Source: Finegoldia magna ATCC 29328 (lineage in GTDB: Bacteria > Bacillota > Clostridia > Tissierellales > Peptoniphilaceae). From it: 64,000 nt of DNA. The stretch spans positions 1,249,501 to 1,313,500 of the forward strand of contig NC_010376.1 of NCBI RefSeq assembly GCF_000010185.1, read 5' to 3'. The notes below the pieces were generated by a model that was not told the origin of the DNA, did no database searches, and saw only the letters and a program-made list of their open reading frames with translations. Positions 18,017 to 27,606 of the stretch are shown in pieces (positions within the stretch are counted from its first letter, which is position 1; every line of letters starts with the position of its first letter). A program made the translations under genes and the position numbers.

Positions 18017-18634
18017 TTATTTCTTTTTCTTTTTGACCATCTTCAATCTGAAGAATTCTTCTCTTTCTTTTTCTGCTAAGATATCTTCAGTATCTTTGAT
18101 GGATTTTTCGTATTTTGGAATTTGTATTTTATCCAACGCATTGGCACGTTTTTGAGTTTTTTTGATTTCCTTACCCAATTTGTACACTGCATTTTCCATT
18201 TCAGCCAATTCATATATAGTTTCTCTGATTTTGTTGAATGCAAGAACAGCCCTATCGAATGAGGCATTAGTTCTGAAGAAACCATATTGTGCTTCGGCTT
18301 TTGATTTTGGATATACAATGTTTGGAACTTCAACTCCCATTACTGACTTATAAATTATATCGAATTCTTTTTCGTGACTAATCGAATGGGAAATTTCTTC
18401 AAGTCTATCAGTTCCAACAGTTATGGATGCTTCTGTTAAAAGCTCGTAGGCTTCGTCGAATTCTTTTTCGATGGAATCTTGAAGCGTTTGTGCTTTTTTC
18501 ATAAGACCCATCATTTCTTTAATGAGTACAGTTCTTTTTTTGTCCAAAAGATTGTAACCTTTTTTGGAAAAATCCAACGTCTTTTTAGCTTTTATTAAAT
18601 TCCCCTTAGTAGGAGTCATCTTATAAACTGCCAT
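18017..18634 (-). CDS. ntpD: V-type ATPase subunit D
   Basis: 205 residues. The N-terminal MTPTKGNLIKAKKTLDFSKKGYNLLDKKR is the V-ATPase D-subunit signature (central-shaft coiled coil). A second long helix near the C-terminus (ENAVYKLGKEIKKTQKRANALDKI...YEKSIKDTEDILAEKEREEF) completes the antiparallel coiled-coil rotor axle. It links the catalytic A3B3 head to the membrane rotor. Last gene of the operon, 4 nt after ntpB. Confidence 0.92.
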   Translation of the reverse strand: MAVYKMTPTKGNLIKAKKTLDFSKKGYNLLDKKRTVLIKEMMGLMKKAQTLQDSIEKEFDEAYELLTEASITVGTDRLEEISHSISHEKEFDIIYKSVMGVEVPNIVYPKSKAEAQYGFFRTNASFDRAVLAFNKIRETIYELAEMENAVYKLGKEIKKTQKRANALDKIQIPKYEKSIKDTEDILAEKEREEFFRLKMVKKKKK

Positions 18635-18638
18635 ACAA

Positions 18639-20015
18639 TCACCTGTTCATATGTTGTTTTATCATTTCTGGTGATAATCTGTCCAATTCGTTTTCTGGTA
18701 ATATCTTCAATAAATCCCACGCAAGATCTAATGTTTCTTCTATTTCTCTGTTTTCATAATAATCTTGTCTTACAAATCTATTTTCAAATTCGTCTCCAAA
18801 TTTCAAATATTTTTGATCAGCTTCACTCAAATCATCTGCTCCGATAATTTGTGCCAAATCTCTGACTTCTTGAACGTGAGAATAACTTGAGAATAATTGG
18901 CTACTTACATCCGGATGATCTTCTCTTGTGTATCCTTCACCGATACCATCTTTCATAAGTCTCGATAATGATGGAAGAACATTTATTGGTGGATATATGT
19001 CTTTTTGCATCAAACTTCTTTCCAAAACAATTTGTCCTTCAGTAATATATCCTGTTAAATCAGGAATAGGATGCGTGATATCATCATTTGGCATTGTCAA
19101 GATTGGAATCAATGTTACAGAGCCTTCTGCATCTTTTATCATACCAGCTCTTTCATACAATGATGCCAAATCAGAATACAAATATCCTGGATAGCCCTTT
19201 CTGGAAGGAACTTCTTCTCTTTTTGAAGAAACTTCACGAAGAGCTTCTGCATAACTTGTCAAATCAGTAATAATAACCAAAACGTGATAATTTTTTTCGA
19301 AAGCCAAGTATTCTGCTGCAGTTAGTGCCGCTCTTGGAGTAATAATTCTTTCCATTATTGAATCGTCAGCGTAATTTACAAACATACACACATTATTCAA
19401 TACACCAGATTGTCTAAAAGTATCTTCGAAAAATCTAGCTTCGTCGTGTTTTACGCCAATTGCTCCGAATACAATTGCGAAGTTATCTTCGTTTGCACCT
19501 TTGATTTTAGCTTGACGAACGATTTGTGCAGCCAATCTATTGTGACTCATTCCAGATCCAGAAAATACTGGAAGTTTTTGTCCTCTGATTAAAGTCATCA
19601 AACAATCTATCGAACTAATTCCTGTTTGGATGAAATCTCTTGGATAAACTCTGGAAACAGGGTTGATGGCACGGCCATTTACGTTGTAGCGTTTAGCTGC
19701 GTAAATATCTCCTCCATCATCGATTGGTTGACCAATTCCATTGAATTTTCTTCCCAAAATATCTTCTGACAAAGCTATTTCAAATGGTCTTTGTGTAAAT
19801 CTAACTTTAGTATTTTGTGTACTCATTCCTGTACTGTCACCAAATACTTGAATAGTAACAGTATCGTCGTTAATATTTACAACTTTACCGACCATTGATT
19901 TATCTGATGCAGATGATTTTACTTCGACAACTTCACCAAAAGATGCTTCATTTACATTTTCAACTTCTATAATTGAACTTTCAACTTTTTTTAGTTTAAT
20001 GTATTCTTTTATCAT
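18639..20015 (-). CDS. ntpB: V-type ATPase subunit B
   Basis: 458 residues, normal length. Non-catalytic nucleotide-site subunit: the P-loop position is degenerate (FSGSGMSHN rather than GxxxxGKT), with [28 protein letters not shown] and the [21 protein letters not shown] block shared by all B subunits. It alternates with subunit A in the hexameric head. AGGTG ribosome binding site; 8 nt after ntpA. Confidence 0.94.
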   Translation of the reverse strand: MIKEYIKLKKVESSIIEVENVNEASFGEVVEVKSSASDKSMVGKVVNINDDTVTIQVFGDSTGMSTQNTKVRFTQRPFEIALSEDILGRKFNGIGQPIDDGGDIYAAKRYNVNGRAINPVSRVYPRDFIQTGISSIDCLMTLIRGQKLPVFSGSGMSHNRLAAQIVRQAKIKGANEDNFAIVFGAIGVKHDEARFFEDTFRQSGVLNNVCMFVNYADDSIMERIITPRAALTAAEYLAFEKNYHVLVIITDLTSYAEALREVSSKREEVPSRKGYPGYLYSDLASLYERAGMIKDAEGSVTLIPILTMPNDDITHPIPDLTGYITEGQIVLERSLMQKDIYPPINVLPSLSRLMKDGIGEGYTREDHPDVSSQLFSSYSHVQEVRDLAQIIGADDLSEADQKYLKFGDEFENRFVRQDYYENREIEETLDLAWDLLKILPENELDRLSPEMIKQHMNR

Positions 20016-20023
20016 AAAATCAC

Positions 20024-21790
20024 CTACTTTTCGTATTTGCTAATCAAATCGCTGTAAAACTCTTTGATTTCGTCATTCAAATCTTTGATTCCACTCAAAT
20101 CTTCATTAGAAATTGTGTTCTTCATGGCGATAACTTTTGAATACAAATCTGCATTTTTTACTTGAGAAATAGGAATTTGTTCTTTGATTGCCTTACGTCC
20201 TTCTTCGTATAATAATTTGATAGTTTTAAGCATTTCAACTTGCTTTTTAAGAGGAACATAAGTATCCACCTTGCTAAAAGCATTTTGTTGCAAAAATCCA
20301 AGCTTCATTACATTTGAAATATCCAAAATCAACCTTTGATCGTCTGGAAGAACATCTTCACCAACAAGCATTACTATTTCTTTTAATTTGTCTTCTTCGT
20401 ATAATAATTTAAGCATTTGATTTCTCAAATCTACAACATCTTCACCAAGTTTAGATTCGTAATAATCCCTTAATTTTTCTACATAAGAAGAATAACTACT
20501 CATCCAGTTAATTGCAGGATAATGTCTTGAATATGCCAAGTCCTTATCTAAACCCAAGAATACATTTACGAATCTCTTAGTATTTTCAGTAACTGGTTCA
20601 CTGAAATCTCCACCAGCTGGTGAAACCGCTCCGATAATTGTAACTGATCCTTCGTTGTCGTTCAAAGTTTTCACAATTCCCGCTCTCTCGTAGAATTGTG
20701 CAATTCTAGATGGAAGATATGCAGGATAGCCTTCTTCTGCAGGCATTTCTTCAAGTCTTCCTGAAATTTCACGAAGAGCTTCTGCCCAACGAGAAGTCGA
20801 ATCTGCCATTATTGCGACATCATATCCCATATCCCTGAAGTATTCCGCCATTGTAATTCCAGTGTAGATACTTGCTTCTCTCGCTGCTACTGGCATGTTG
20901 GAAGTATTGGCTATCAACACAGTTCGTTCCATAAGTGGTTTCCCGTTATTAGGGTCGATAAGTTTTGGAAAATCTTCCAATACTTCTGTCATTTCATTAC
21001 CACGTTCACCGCAACCAATGTAGATAATAATATCTGCATCAGCGTATTTTGCCAATTGGTGTTGTGTCATTGTTTTTCCTGTACCAAATCCACCAGGAAT
21101 TGCTACAGTACCACCTTTTGCAAGTGGGAAGAACACATCCAAAATTCTTTGACCAGTTTCCAATAAGCGATCGACATCTAGTCTTTCCTTGGAAGGTCTT
21201 GGAATTCTGATTGGCCAGTCTTGGTACAATTTTATATCTGTTAAGTTTCCAAAATCATCTTCCACTTGCATAATAGTAGTTTCAATATTGTACTTGCCAT
21301 TTTCAAGCACATTTTTTACAGTACCATTAACTCCAACTGGAATCATAATTTTATGAACGATAGCTTCTGTTTCTGGAACTTCTGCTATTATTTGTCCTTG
21401 AGTAACTGTATCACCATTTTTAACTTTTATAGTGACATCCCATAATTTTTCTTCGTCGATGGAAATAAGTCCGATTCCTTCTGGTATGAAAGTTGAAAAT
21501 TTATCTCTGATTTCTTTTAATGGTCTTTCAATTCCATCAAACATATTTTTCAATAAACCAGGTCCTAATTTTAATGAAAGTGGTTTATTAGTATGATAAA
21601 TTTCATCGTCCTTTTTCAAACCTTCAGTTTCTTCGTAAACTTGGATAACTGCGATATCATCTTCAAGGCTGATAACTTCTCCGATTAATTTCTTTTCACC
21701 GATCAACACCATTTCCTTGGCTGTAAAATCGGTCATGTTTCTTCCTTTGATTACAGGACCATTAATAGAAAAAATCTTACCATTATTCAT
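20024..21790 (-). CDS. ntpA: V-type ATPase catalytic subunit A
   Basis: 588 residues from the ATG at 21788-21790, preferred over an in-frame GTG at 21799 because GGCGGTGAT lies at the right distance from the ATG. Catalytic features: P-loop [34 protein letters not shown], and the A-type non-homologous region (residues about 110-200) with the [11 protein letters not shown] block. [31 protein letters not shown] is also present. It hydrolyses or synthesises ATP coupled to Na+ or H+ movement. It overlaps ntpE by 8 nt. Confidence 0.95.
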   Translation of the reverse strand: MNNGKIFSINGPVIKGRNMTDFTAKEMVLIGEKKLIGEVISLEDDIAVIQVYEETEGLKKDDEIYHTNKPLSLKLGPGLLKNMFDGIERPLKEIRDKFSTFIPEGIGLISIDEEKLWDVTIKVKNGDTVTQGQIIAEVPETEAIVHKIMIPVGVNGTVKNVLENGKYNIETTIMQVEDDFGNLTDIKLYQDWPIRIPRPSKERLDVDRLLETGQRILDVFFPLAKGGTVAIPGGFGTGKTMTQHQLAKYADADIIIYIGCGERGNEMTEVLEDFPKLIDPNNGKPLMERTVLIANTSNMPVAAREASIYTGITMAEYFRDMGYDVAIMADSTSRWAEALREISGRLEEMPAEEGYPAYLPSRIAQFYERAGIVKTLNDNEGSVTIIGAVSPAGGDFSEPVTENTKRFVNVFLGLDKDLAYSRHYPAINWMSSYSSYVEKLRDYYESKLGEDVVDLRNQMLKLLYEEDKLKEIVMLVGEDVLPDDQRLILDISNVMKLGFLQQNAFSKVDTYVPLKKQVEMLKTIKLLYEEGRKAIKEQIPISQVKNADLYSKVIAMKNTISNEDLSGIKDLNDEIKEFYSDLISKYEK

Positions 21791-22391
21791 TGATATCACC
21801 GCCTGTCATTAGATTATGAATATCTTCACCCATTGCATGTTTGCAATCTTCCATTTTTGACAAATAAGTGTAATCAAAATTCACTGTTTCTTCTACATCT
21901 TGAATCATAAATCCACCCAAGTAATTGTTTGGAATAGATTTGATTTCTTCGACTTTTTCTGAACTGAAATTCTTAGTTACATAATCATAATCGTTTTGTA
22001 AAACCAACAACACTACCTTGTAATCCAAATCAGCCAAGTTTTCTTCAATGTTCTTGATTAATTTTTCCTTGTAATCGTCAGTCTTCACAAAATCCAATAT
22101 TTTTTTAGTAACATTATCAAACAATTTTTGTAATATATTTTCTTTTAAAACCAAAAGCTCTCTTCTGCTTTCTTGTTCAGCAGTTCTCAACTTTTCGATA
22201 GATTTTTGTTCAGCTTTTCTGGTTCTTTTTTTCAAATTCAAATTATATTCATCAATTAATTTTTGTTCGTATTCTTTTAGCTCATTTTGATTAGAGTTTT
22301 TTACTTCAAGAAGTTTCTTTTCATAATCTTTTTTCTTATTCGCATAGATTATTTTGTTAAAAATATCTAATTTCTTTTCTAATAAAATCAT
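21783..22391 (-). CDS. ntpE: V-type ATPase subunit E (peripheral stalk)
   Basis: 202 residues. A long charged N-terminal helix (about residues 1-110, rich in Lys and Glu) is followed by a globular C-terminal domain (SIPNNYLGGFMIQDVEETVNFDYTYLSKMED), the E-subunit layout. It forms the peripheral stalk with the G/H-type subunit encoded at the start of the operon. Weakly conserved family; identification rests on position and architecture. Confidence 0.82.
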   Translation of the reverse strand: MILLEKKLDIFNKIIYANKKKDYEKKLLEVKNSNQNELKEYEQKLIDEYNLNLKKRTRKAEQKSIEKLRTAEQESRRELLVLKENILQKLFDNVTKKILDFVKTDDYKEKLIKNIEENLADLDYKVVLLVLQNDYDYVTKNFSSEKVEEIKSIPNNYLGGFMIQDVEETVNFDYTYLSKMEDCKHAMGEDIHNLMTGGDINE

Positions 22392-22399
22392 TTCTACCT

Positions 22400-22708
22400 C
22401 TAATCTACCTTAATTCCTATAGACCCCTTGATGTATTTCATCAAGAAATCTTTATCTTCAAGTCCTTTTCTTCCGGGTATTGTTACAACCAATGGTTTCT
22501 TACCCTTGTCTTTGTGTTTTGTCACTTCATCTTTGATAGTATTGAATACCTCTTCAGTGATAATGACAACACCCAAAGTATCATCAATAGTTGCAGCCTT
22601 GAAAGCTCTTCTCATCTCTGCTTCGTTTTTTGCTACGAAACCTGTTATTCCTGCAAGGCGCATACCAAGATTTGTAACATTATCCGCACTTATAATTACG
22701 GATTTCAT
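22400..22708 (-). CDS. ntpG: V-type ATPase subunit F
   Basis: 102 residues, typical size. MKSVIISADNVTNLGMRLAGITGFVAKN at the start and IITEEVFNTIKDEV...PLVVTIPGRKG in the middle are F-subunit motifs (Rossmann-like fold). It caps the central shaft together with subunit D. It starts 2 nt after the K gene. Confidence 0.9.
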   Translation of the reverse strand: MKSVIISADNVTNLGMRLAGITGFVAKNEAEMRRAFKAATIDDTLGVVIITEEVFNTIKDEVTKHKDKGKKPLVVTIPGRKGLEDKDFLMKYIKGSIGIKVD

Positions 22709-22710
22709 AA

Positions 22711-23130
22711 TTATAATTGTTGCAAAATAAGAATTGAAATAACCAATCCGTAAATTGCAATACCTTCTGCTAATCCTACATAAATTAATGATTTACCTAA
22801 TAATGATGGATCTTCACTAACAGCTCCCAATGCTGATGAACCTACAACACCTACTGCATAACCAGTACCAATTGTTGCAAGACCTGTTGACAAAGCAGCT
22901 GCCAAAAGTCCAAGACCATTAGTTGCACCAGCAGCAGATTGTGCAAATGCAGAGTTAGGCATTAAAAATACAAATGCCATCACAAGACATGGAATTATAG
23001 CAAAAAGATTAGTTCTTAATGCTTTCTTTAATTTTGTTTTTGATGAATCAGTGTTGTTGTATAACAAATAAACACCTGAACCTATAGTCAATAAAACTAT
23101 TAATGCTGTTGAAATTAAAATAAAATACAT
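22711..23130 (-). CDS. ntpK: V-type ATPase membrane rotor subunit K (proteolipid)
   Basis: 139 residues. A C-terminal hairpin of two long helices (GLGLLAAALSTGLATIGTGYAV... and SLIYVGLAEGIAIYGLVISILIL) carries the ion-binding Glu122 in GLAEGIAIYG. This is the single-hairpin type, not the duplicated 16-kDa type. In front lies an extra segment of about 65 residues: a membrane helix (FILISTALIVLLTIGSGVYLLY), a basic loop, then a hydrophobic stretch ending PNSAFAQS that resembles a signal-peptide cleavage site. Ion choice (Na+ or H+) cannot be decided from this alone. Confidence 0.9.
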   Translation of the reverse strand: MYFILISTALIVLLTIGSGVYLLYNNTDSSKTKLKKALRTNLFAIIPCLVMAFVFLMPNSAFAQSAAGATNGLGLLAAALSTGLATIGTGYAVGVVGSSALGAVSEDPSLLGKSLIYVGLAEGIAIYGLVISILILQQL

Positions 23131-23143
23131 ATATTTATCTCCT

Positions 23144-25075
23144 TTAAATTCTCTTTATAGTTGGTTGGAACAAAATTCCATCACCCTTAAAATATTTACT
23201 AAATAATTCATAATATTCAAGTCTCAATGATTGAATGAATACAATCAAACCTTCAAGACCTAAAATCACGATATTTCCTACGATTATCATTGCTACATTT
23301 CCGGCGTTAGTTCCTATCATCTTACCGATAGATGTGAATGCCAAGAACAAACCAACGTGGTTGATAGCAAATGCACCCACTCTTATGAATGATACAGTTG
23401 AAGAAAACATTGAAATCAAAGTTTCAATAATTGAAAATGAACTTTCAACATAATAACCTGTAACATCCAAACCATTGTGAAGAGGTCTTCTCTTGTACAA
23501 AAGTTGTGTCAATGGAACTTTGAAAATCATTACAAAAATCACAATCAACATACACGCCGCAATTACTCCAACAGGGACAATGTGCAATTCTAATGCAACA
23601 GTTGCAGCTAATAATAAGAATAGCAAGAATAGCATAAATCCTGCCAACCCTTCTTGTCCGAAAAGTCCTTCTTGCACATCTTTGAAAATGTAATTGTTAC
23701 ATAATCCAAAAATGTAAGCTATCAATAAAAGTACGATACCAAGGCCTATAGCTATTATCAAAACCTTGTTGATATTTTCAAATGGTTTCAAAAACAATGC
23801 CGGAATAATTCCTTCTAGTCCGAAAAAAGAACCGTAAAGAATTCCAAACACCATGGAACTTGCACCAATTCTTTCAAGAAGTCCGCCCATCATCTTGTCT
23901 TTGAATTTCGCTAACAAAACACCTGCGACAAACATCACAGCGCCTTGTCCCAAATCCCCAAACATAGCACCGAATAGCAACATATATGTCAATCCGAAAA
24001 ATACAGTTGGGTCGATTTCCTTGTAATTTGGAGTTCCATACATATTAACTAAAAGCTCAAACGGCTTAAAAAATTTGTTGTTTTTGAGTTTGGTGGGAGG
24101 AGTCAATCCACTGTCATCAGCATCCAAGAAATTAATGAACATATCATCGTATGCAGATAATTTTTCTTGAACAACTCCTTTAGCTGATTCAGGAACCCAT
24201 CCTGCCAAGTAAAAGTAGCTTTCACTTCTTGCCAGTAAACTCTTCACATCTTCTAATTGAATCAACAAATTAGCAGAAATCACCATATCGATAATTTTGC
24301 TCTTATTGTCTCTGTAAATCTCATTTAAGCTTTGATTTAATTCTGAGATTTGAGCTCCCAAGTTTTCATTTTCCAATTCAATTTTGGAAATTATTTCTTT
24401 TGGAACTTCTTTTCTGTCTTTACTAATATTGATATCAGTCCAATTCAATGATCTCAAAATCCTGTCAGTTTCAATTGACACATCCTTTGGATAAATCGCT
24501 ACATAAACTTCCTTTTTGTTCTTACTTGCCAAATGAAGTACACTTGCCATGATATTATCGTAGTTTTTCTTCAACTTTAATCTATTTTCCTTAGACAAAT
24601 AGCCAAAGCGATAATCGAAATACTTCATATCACACAAGCTTTCAATAGAAACATCCAAATCTTCAATCAAATACAAATCTTCTAATTCTTTTTTATTTTC
24701 ATCAATTTGGTTTTCACAATCATAAATCTTGTCCACCTTAGATTTAATAGAACCGTAGAAGTCTTTGATTTCATCTTCTGTGTACTCTCTTTTTAATCTC
24801 TCATCTCTCAAATCAATTTTGAAAATATCCTTCAAATTGTCAGCAATAGAATTCAATTCCTTAACATCCCTGTTTTCAAAACCAGTAACATTATTAAACT
24901 CCATAGTTTTTTCGATATTTTCACTATTGATATTAACGATAAAAGTATTGTTTTCGATTTGGCTCAAACTATCAGTAAGTTCGACACTTCCAATATCCAA
25001 CAAATCTTTTATAGTGGATTCAAGATACTTCAGATTTCCAACTACATTCATCATGTACATTTTTTCTGCTCTCAA
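23144..25075 (-). CDS. ntpI: V-type ATPase membrane subunit I (a-subunit equivalent)
   Basis: 643 residues. The N-terminal half (about 1-330) is a soluble coiled-coil stator arm. The C-terminal half has seven or eight membrane helices starting at DPTVFFGLTYMLLFGAMFGDLGQGAVMF, the invariant I-subunit motif, and including FIRVGAFAINHVGLFLAF with the essential Arg facing the rotor Glu. It forms the ion half-channels. 12 nt downstream of ntpC. Confidence 0.94.
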   Translation of the reverse strand: MRAEKMYMMNVVGNLKYLESTIKDLLDIGSVELTDSLSQIENNTFIVNINSENIEKTMEFNNVTGFENRDVKELNSIADNLKDIFKIDLRDERLKREYTEDEIKDFYGSIKSKVDKIYDCENQIDENKKELEDLYLIEDLDVSIESLCDMKYFDYRFGYLSKENRLKLKKNYDNIMASVLHLASKNKKEVYVAIYPKDVSIETDRILRSLNWTDINISKDRKEVPKEIISKIELENENLGAQISELNQSLNEIYRDNKSKIIDMVISANLLIQLEDVKSLLARSESYFYLAGWVPESAKGVVQEKLSAYDDMFINFLDADDSGLTPPTKLKNNKFFKPFELLVNMYGTPNYKEIDPTVFFGLTYMLLFGAMFGDLGQGAVMFVAGVLLAKFKDKMMGGLLERIGASSMVFGILYGSFFGLEGIIPALFLKPFENINKVLIIAIGLGIVLLLIAYIFGLCNNYIFKDVQEGLFGQEGLAGFMLFLLFLLLAATVALELHIVPVGVIAACMLIVIFVMIFKVPLTQLLYKRRPLHNGLDVTGYYVESSFSIIETLISMFSSTVSFIRVGAFAINHVGLFLAFTSIGKMIGTNAGNVAMIIVGNIVILGLEGLIVFIQSLRLEYYELFSKYFKGDGILFQPTIKRI

Positions 25076-25087
25076 TTTACCACTTCC

Positions 25088-26104
25088 TTAAACTCTTCTA
25101 ATCAGATAAGACTTGGACTTTTCAAAATCCAAATTAAATCTCTTAGATTCCACACTTTTTTCAATATCAAACTTTTCAAACTCAAGTAATTCGCCAATCG
25201 CAATAAGTTTAGAAATATTGTACTTATTAGTATGTAGCAAATCCAACGCCTTGAAATAAAGATATCTGTAAATTCTTCTATCCATATACAAATCAATATC
25301 ATTGTCGGTATTAACCAAGAAAGAATACTTACTTTCGGAAATAAAATTTATCAAATCATCAAAATCCATATAAGAAATCTTCTTCAAATCGTCCAATTGG
25401 AACAATTTACCGCCCAAAATCGTAAAGTTGAAAATAATCTCGCTATTGATTTCATAATATTTGTTAGCTCTATAAATCCATTCCAAATTCAATAAGTCGA
25501 TTTTTTCACCATAATAATCTTGGACAATCTTAGAATCTTGTTTCGATAAACCTTGACTCATCTTGATAATGTTTGAATAATAATTTCTATCCAAGTTCAT
25601 CTCAATAAAAAACAAAATTCTGTGACGATTTTCTTCCTTGTACCTATCGACAATAGATTTGTATGGCTCATCTAACATATCCACAAAATCTTGAATCGTA
25701 GTCGACGAAGAAATTCGAGAAAATTTTGTATCCTTAAGAACTATAAGATTATCATTCAACCTATCGGTGTATTCCCTTCTAACGATAACACGTGCCAAAG
25801 TTTTAATATCTTCAACGACATAATACTCCAACAAAGAATTATAAAAATCCTTGTACCTGCCGTTCATATAATATTTCAACTTTTCTTCAGTTTTAATCAT
25901 CTTATCATTAAGACTATTTTCAAACTGACTCACGCCCTCGTTTGCGTATTCACCCTCAATCTTTCCCAATTTCAAAAGATAATCATATTGATCCTTATTA
26001 GTATCAGCTTCTAATAATTTCTTAAAATCTTCATCAGACAACAGCTCTGAGCTAATCTTAGAAATCTTAGTATTAAGCGCACTATATAATCTTGCAGATC
26101 CCAT
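25088..26104 (-). CDS. ntpC: V-type ATPase subunit C (d-type, rotor collar)
   Basis: 338 residues, the usual size. All-helical, with the start MGSARLYSALNTKISKISSELLS (compare the YAxxNARVRAM opening of relatives) and YFKALDLLHTNKYNISKLIAIGELLEFEKFDI near the end. It couples the central stalk to the K ring. Position between the G/H-type and I genes supports the assignment. Confidence 0.85.
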   Translation of the reverse strand: MGSARLYSALNTKISKISSELLSDEDFKKLLEADTNKDQYDYLLKLGKIEGEYANEGVSQFENSLNDKMIKTEEKLKYYMNGRYKDFYNSLLEYYVVEDIKTLARVIVRREYTDRLNDNLIVLKDTKFSRISSSTTIQDFVDMLDEPYKSIVDRYKEENRHRILFFIEMNLDRNYYSNIIKMSQGLSKQDSKIVQDYYGEKIDLLNLEWIYRANKYYEINSEIIFNFTILGGKLFQLDDLKKISYMDFDDLINFISESKYSFLVNTDNDIDLYMDRRIYRYLYFKALDLLHTNKYNISKLIAIGELLEFEKFDIEKSVESKRFNLDFEKSKSYLIRRV

Positions 26105-26106
26105 AA

Positions 26107-26415
26107 TTACTCCGTAATAATATTGAAGAATTTATCCACCAATCTATCCTCGTTCTTATCGAAGATTTCCTTCAAGTGATTTTTCTTTTCTTCAATACTC
26201 TTCTTTTGATTTTCGATATTACTGTTTTGGCTATTAATAATATCATCATGGACAGAATTAAGTTTAGTTACAGATTCTGATTGATATTTGTCTTCAAGCT
26301 CTCTTATAGCTTCTTTTTGTTTTTTTTGTTCAATCACAAGATCATTTTGAAAATTTTTATCCAAATCTTGTGCCTTCTTATCAATCTCAATTATTTTATT
26401 GATAATATCTTTCAT
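26107..26415 (-). CDS. ntpF: V-type ATPase subunit G/H (peripheral-stalk coiled coil)
   Basis: 102 residues, almost entirely charged heptad-like helix (IIEIDKKAQDLDKNFQNDL ... NQKKSIEEKKNHLKEIFDKN), without membrane segments. First gene of the operon, 2 nt before ntpC. Low-complexity coiled coils are hard to assign, but size and position fit the E/G stalk partner. Good ribosome binding site (GGAAGTGAG region). Confidence 0.75.
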   Translation of the reverse strand: MKDIINKIIEIDKKAQDLDKNFQNDLVIEQKKQKEAIRELEDKYQSESVTKLNSVHDDIINSQNSNIENQKKSIEEKKNHLKEIFDKNEDRLVDKFFNIITE

Positions 26416-26439
26416 AAACTCACTTCCTCACATCTACCT

Positions 26440-26468
26440 ATTATAACCCATATAATTTTTTAAATCTA
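26440..26468 (-). promoter_or_regulatory. probable promoter of the V-type ATPase operon
   Basis: TATAAT at 26440-26445 with a poor -35 (TAGATT) 17 nt upstream, 25 nt before the first start codon. The remaining bases to 26660 are very AT-rich and show no gene. Confidence 0.45.
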
Positions 26469-26661
26469 AATTGTTTTTAGATATATTGTTGATTTTTTTA
26501 TAAAAATTGCTATATGTATAAATGAAAACATTTTTATTATAATTTTTTTATTATTCTAACTTTGATATTTTTAATTTACATTTTTTTAAACTAAAAATAA
26601 ATTTTTAAAAATTTAGACAAAGTTTTGGTTTTTATGATTAAAGTTTTTTTAATTTTTACAA

Positions 26662-26692
26662 TAAAAAATGCTGCACTTTTTATTGTGCAGCA
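26662..26692 (-). terminator. terminator of the 235-residue protein gene
   Basis: TGCTGCAC/GTGCAGCA stem (26685-26692 with 26669-26676), 8-nt loop, six T on the minus strand. Confidence 0.85.
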
Positions 26693-26702
26693 CCCAAATA
26701 CT

Positions 26703-27410
26703 TTATTTCATTGAATTTACAATTTGTTTCATATTTTCAACTGTTGTTCTACCTGTCAATGTATATCTAATTCCATCCGCTACGAAAATAGCTGTCTTCT
26801 TAGATACAAAATCTTGTGGTTGATTACCGTCATTTTTTTCTTCAATTAAATTAACTTTATATCCTTGTTCCGAAACAAATTGCTCTACGAAACCATACAT
26901 TCCCAAATAATCAGTAGTCCATACATTGTTTAGCTGAGTTTCACTTAAAATTATATCCGCTTGTAATGATATTGGAGATTTGTACAAGTTTCCTTCGTCA
27001 TAACTATAAAATCCTTCTTCATTATATGAATAGTTTGATGTATCTCCAAGAATATAATTATCACACTTGATTATCGCATAATCTTTATTATCAGTTTCAA
27101 CATCTGTAATCATATATCTATCGTCTTTTGAAAGTTCACTATTTAAAAGGGAAACTCCCAATTGTTCTTGAATTTGTTTGTAATTCAGTCTAGAAGTAGA
27201 TTGTGATTTTATATTTCTTTCTCCATTTTTTATTTGTTTGGTTATCTTCATAGAATCTAATTCAGGCAATTCTAATTCATTAACCTTAGATTGTTCATTA
27301 ACTAATTTAACCGCATAAATTGTTGAACTGAACACAACTGCAAAAATAACCATACATAAAGCTATAGTTAATTTTTTTGTTGATTTTTTTCTTCCATTAT
27401 TGTTTTTCAT
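26703..27410 (-). CDS. membrane-anchored extracytoplasmic protein, DUF4367-like
   Basis: 235 residues. A basic N-terminus (NNNGRKKSTKKL) and one membrane helix (TIALCMVIFAVVFSSTIYAV, about 15-34) are followed by an extracytoplasmic domain. The C-terminal block KKTAIFVADGIRYTLTGRTTVENMKQIVNSM resembles the end of DUF4367/anti-sigma-associated lipoprotein-like domains. That resemblance is from memory and weak. No sigma factor gene is adjacent. Single-gene transcript with its own promoter, a leader carrying an inverted repeat, and a terminator. Confidence 0.6.
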   Translation of the reverse strand: MKNNNGRKKSTKKLTIALCMVIFAVVFSSTIYAVKLVNEQSKVNELELPELDSMKITKQIKNGERNIKSQSTSRLNYKQIQEQLGVSLLNSELSKDDRYMITDVETDNKDYAIIKCDNYILGDTSNYSYNEEGFYSYDEGNLYKSPISLQADIILSETQLNNVWTTDYLGMYGFVEQFVSEQGYKVNLIEEKNDGNQPQDFVSKKTAIFVADGIRYTLTGRTTVENMKQIVNSMK

Positions 27411-27436
27411 TTTAATTTCCTTTCATTTTCTCATTT

Positions 27437-27461
27437 ACATTGTTAATTAATATAACAATGT
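27437..27461. promoter_or_regulatory. 9-bp inverted repeat in the leader of the 235-residue protein gene
   Basis: ACATTGTTA (27437-27445) and its exact complement TAACAATGT (27453-27461) are separated by 7 nt. It lies between the probable promoter and the start codon, a plausible operator. Confidence 0.45.
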
Positions 27462-27525
27462 TGAATATTTTGTTTTTTCTTAAACTTCATTATTGATTAT
27501 ATTATTTATGATGTATTGACTTTAA

Positions 27526-27552
27526 TTTATACCATTTCTCGTAATGTGTCAA
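27526..27552 (-). promoter_or_regulatory. probable promoter of the 235-residue protein gene
   Basis: Perfect TTGACA (27547-27552). The -10 is either TATAAA (27526-27531, 15-nt spacer) or the overlapping TAAATT with a 17-nt spacer. Confidence 0.5.
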
Positions 27553-27574
27553 GACTTTTTCAAGACTTTGCAAT

Positions 27575-27599
27575 AAAAAACTGGGAGATATTCTCCCAG
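27575..27599 (-). terminator. terminator of the J-domain protein gene
   Basis: CTGGGAGA/TCTCCCAG perfect 8-bp stem with 3-nt loop, then six T on the minus strand. Confidence 0.88.
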
Positions 27600-27606
27600 C
27601 CGTAAA

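Noticed and set aside
20024-21799. GTG start of ntpA at 21799
   Set aside because: That GTG is itself part of the GGCGGTGAT ribosome binding site of the ATG at 21788-21790.
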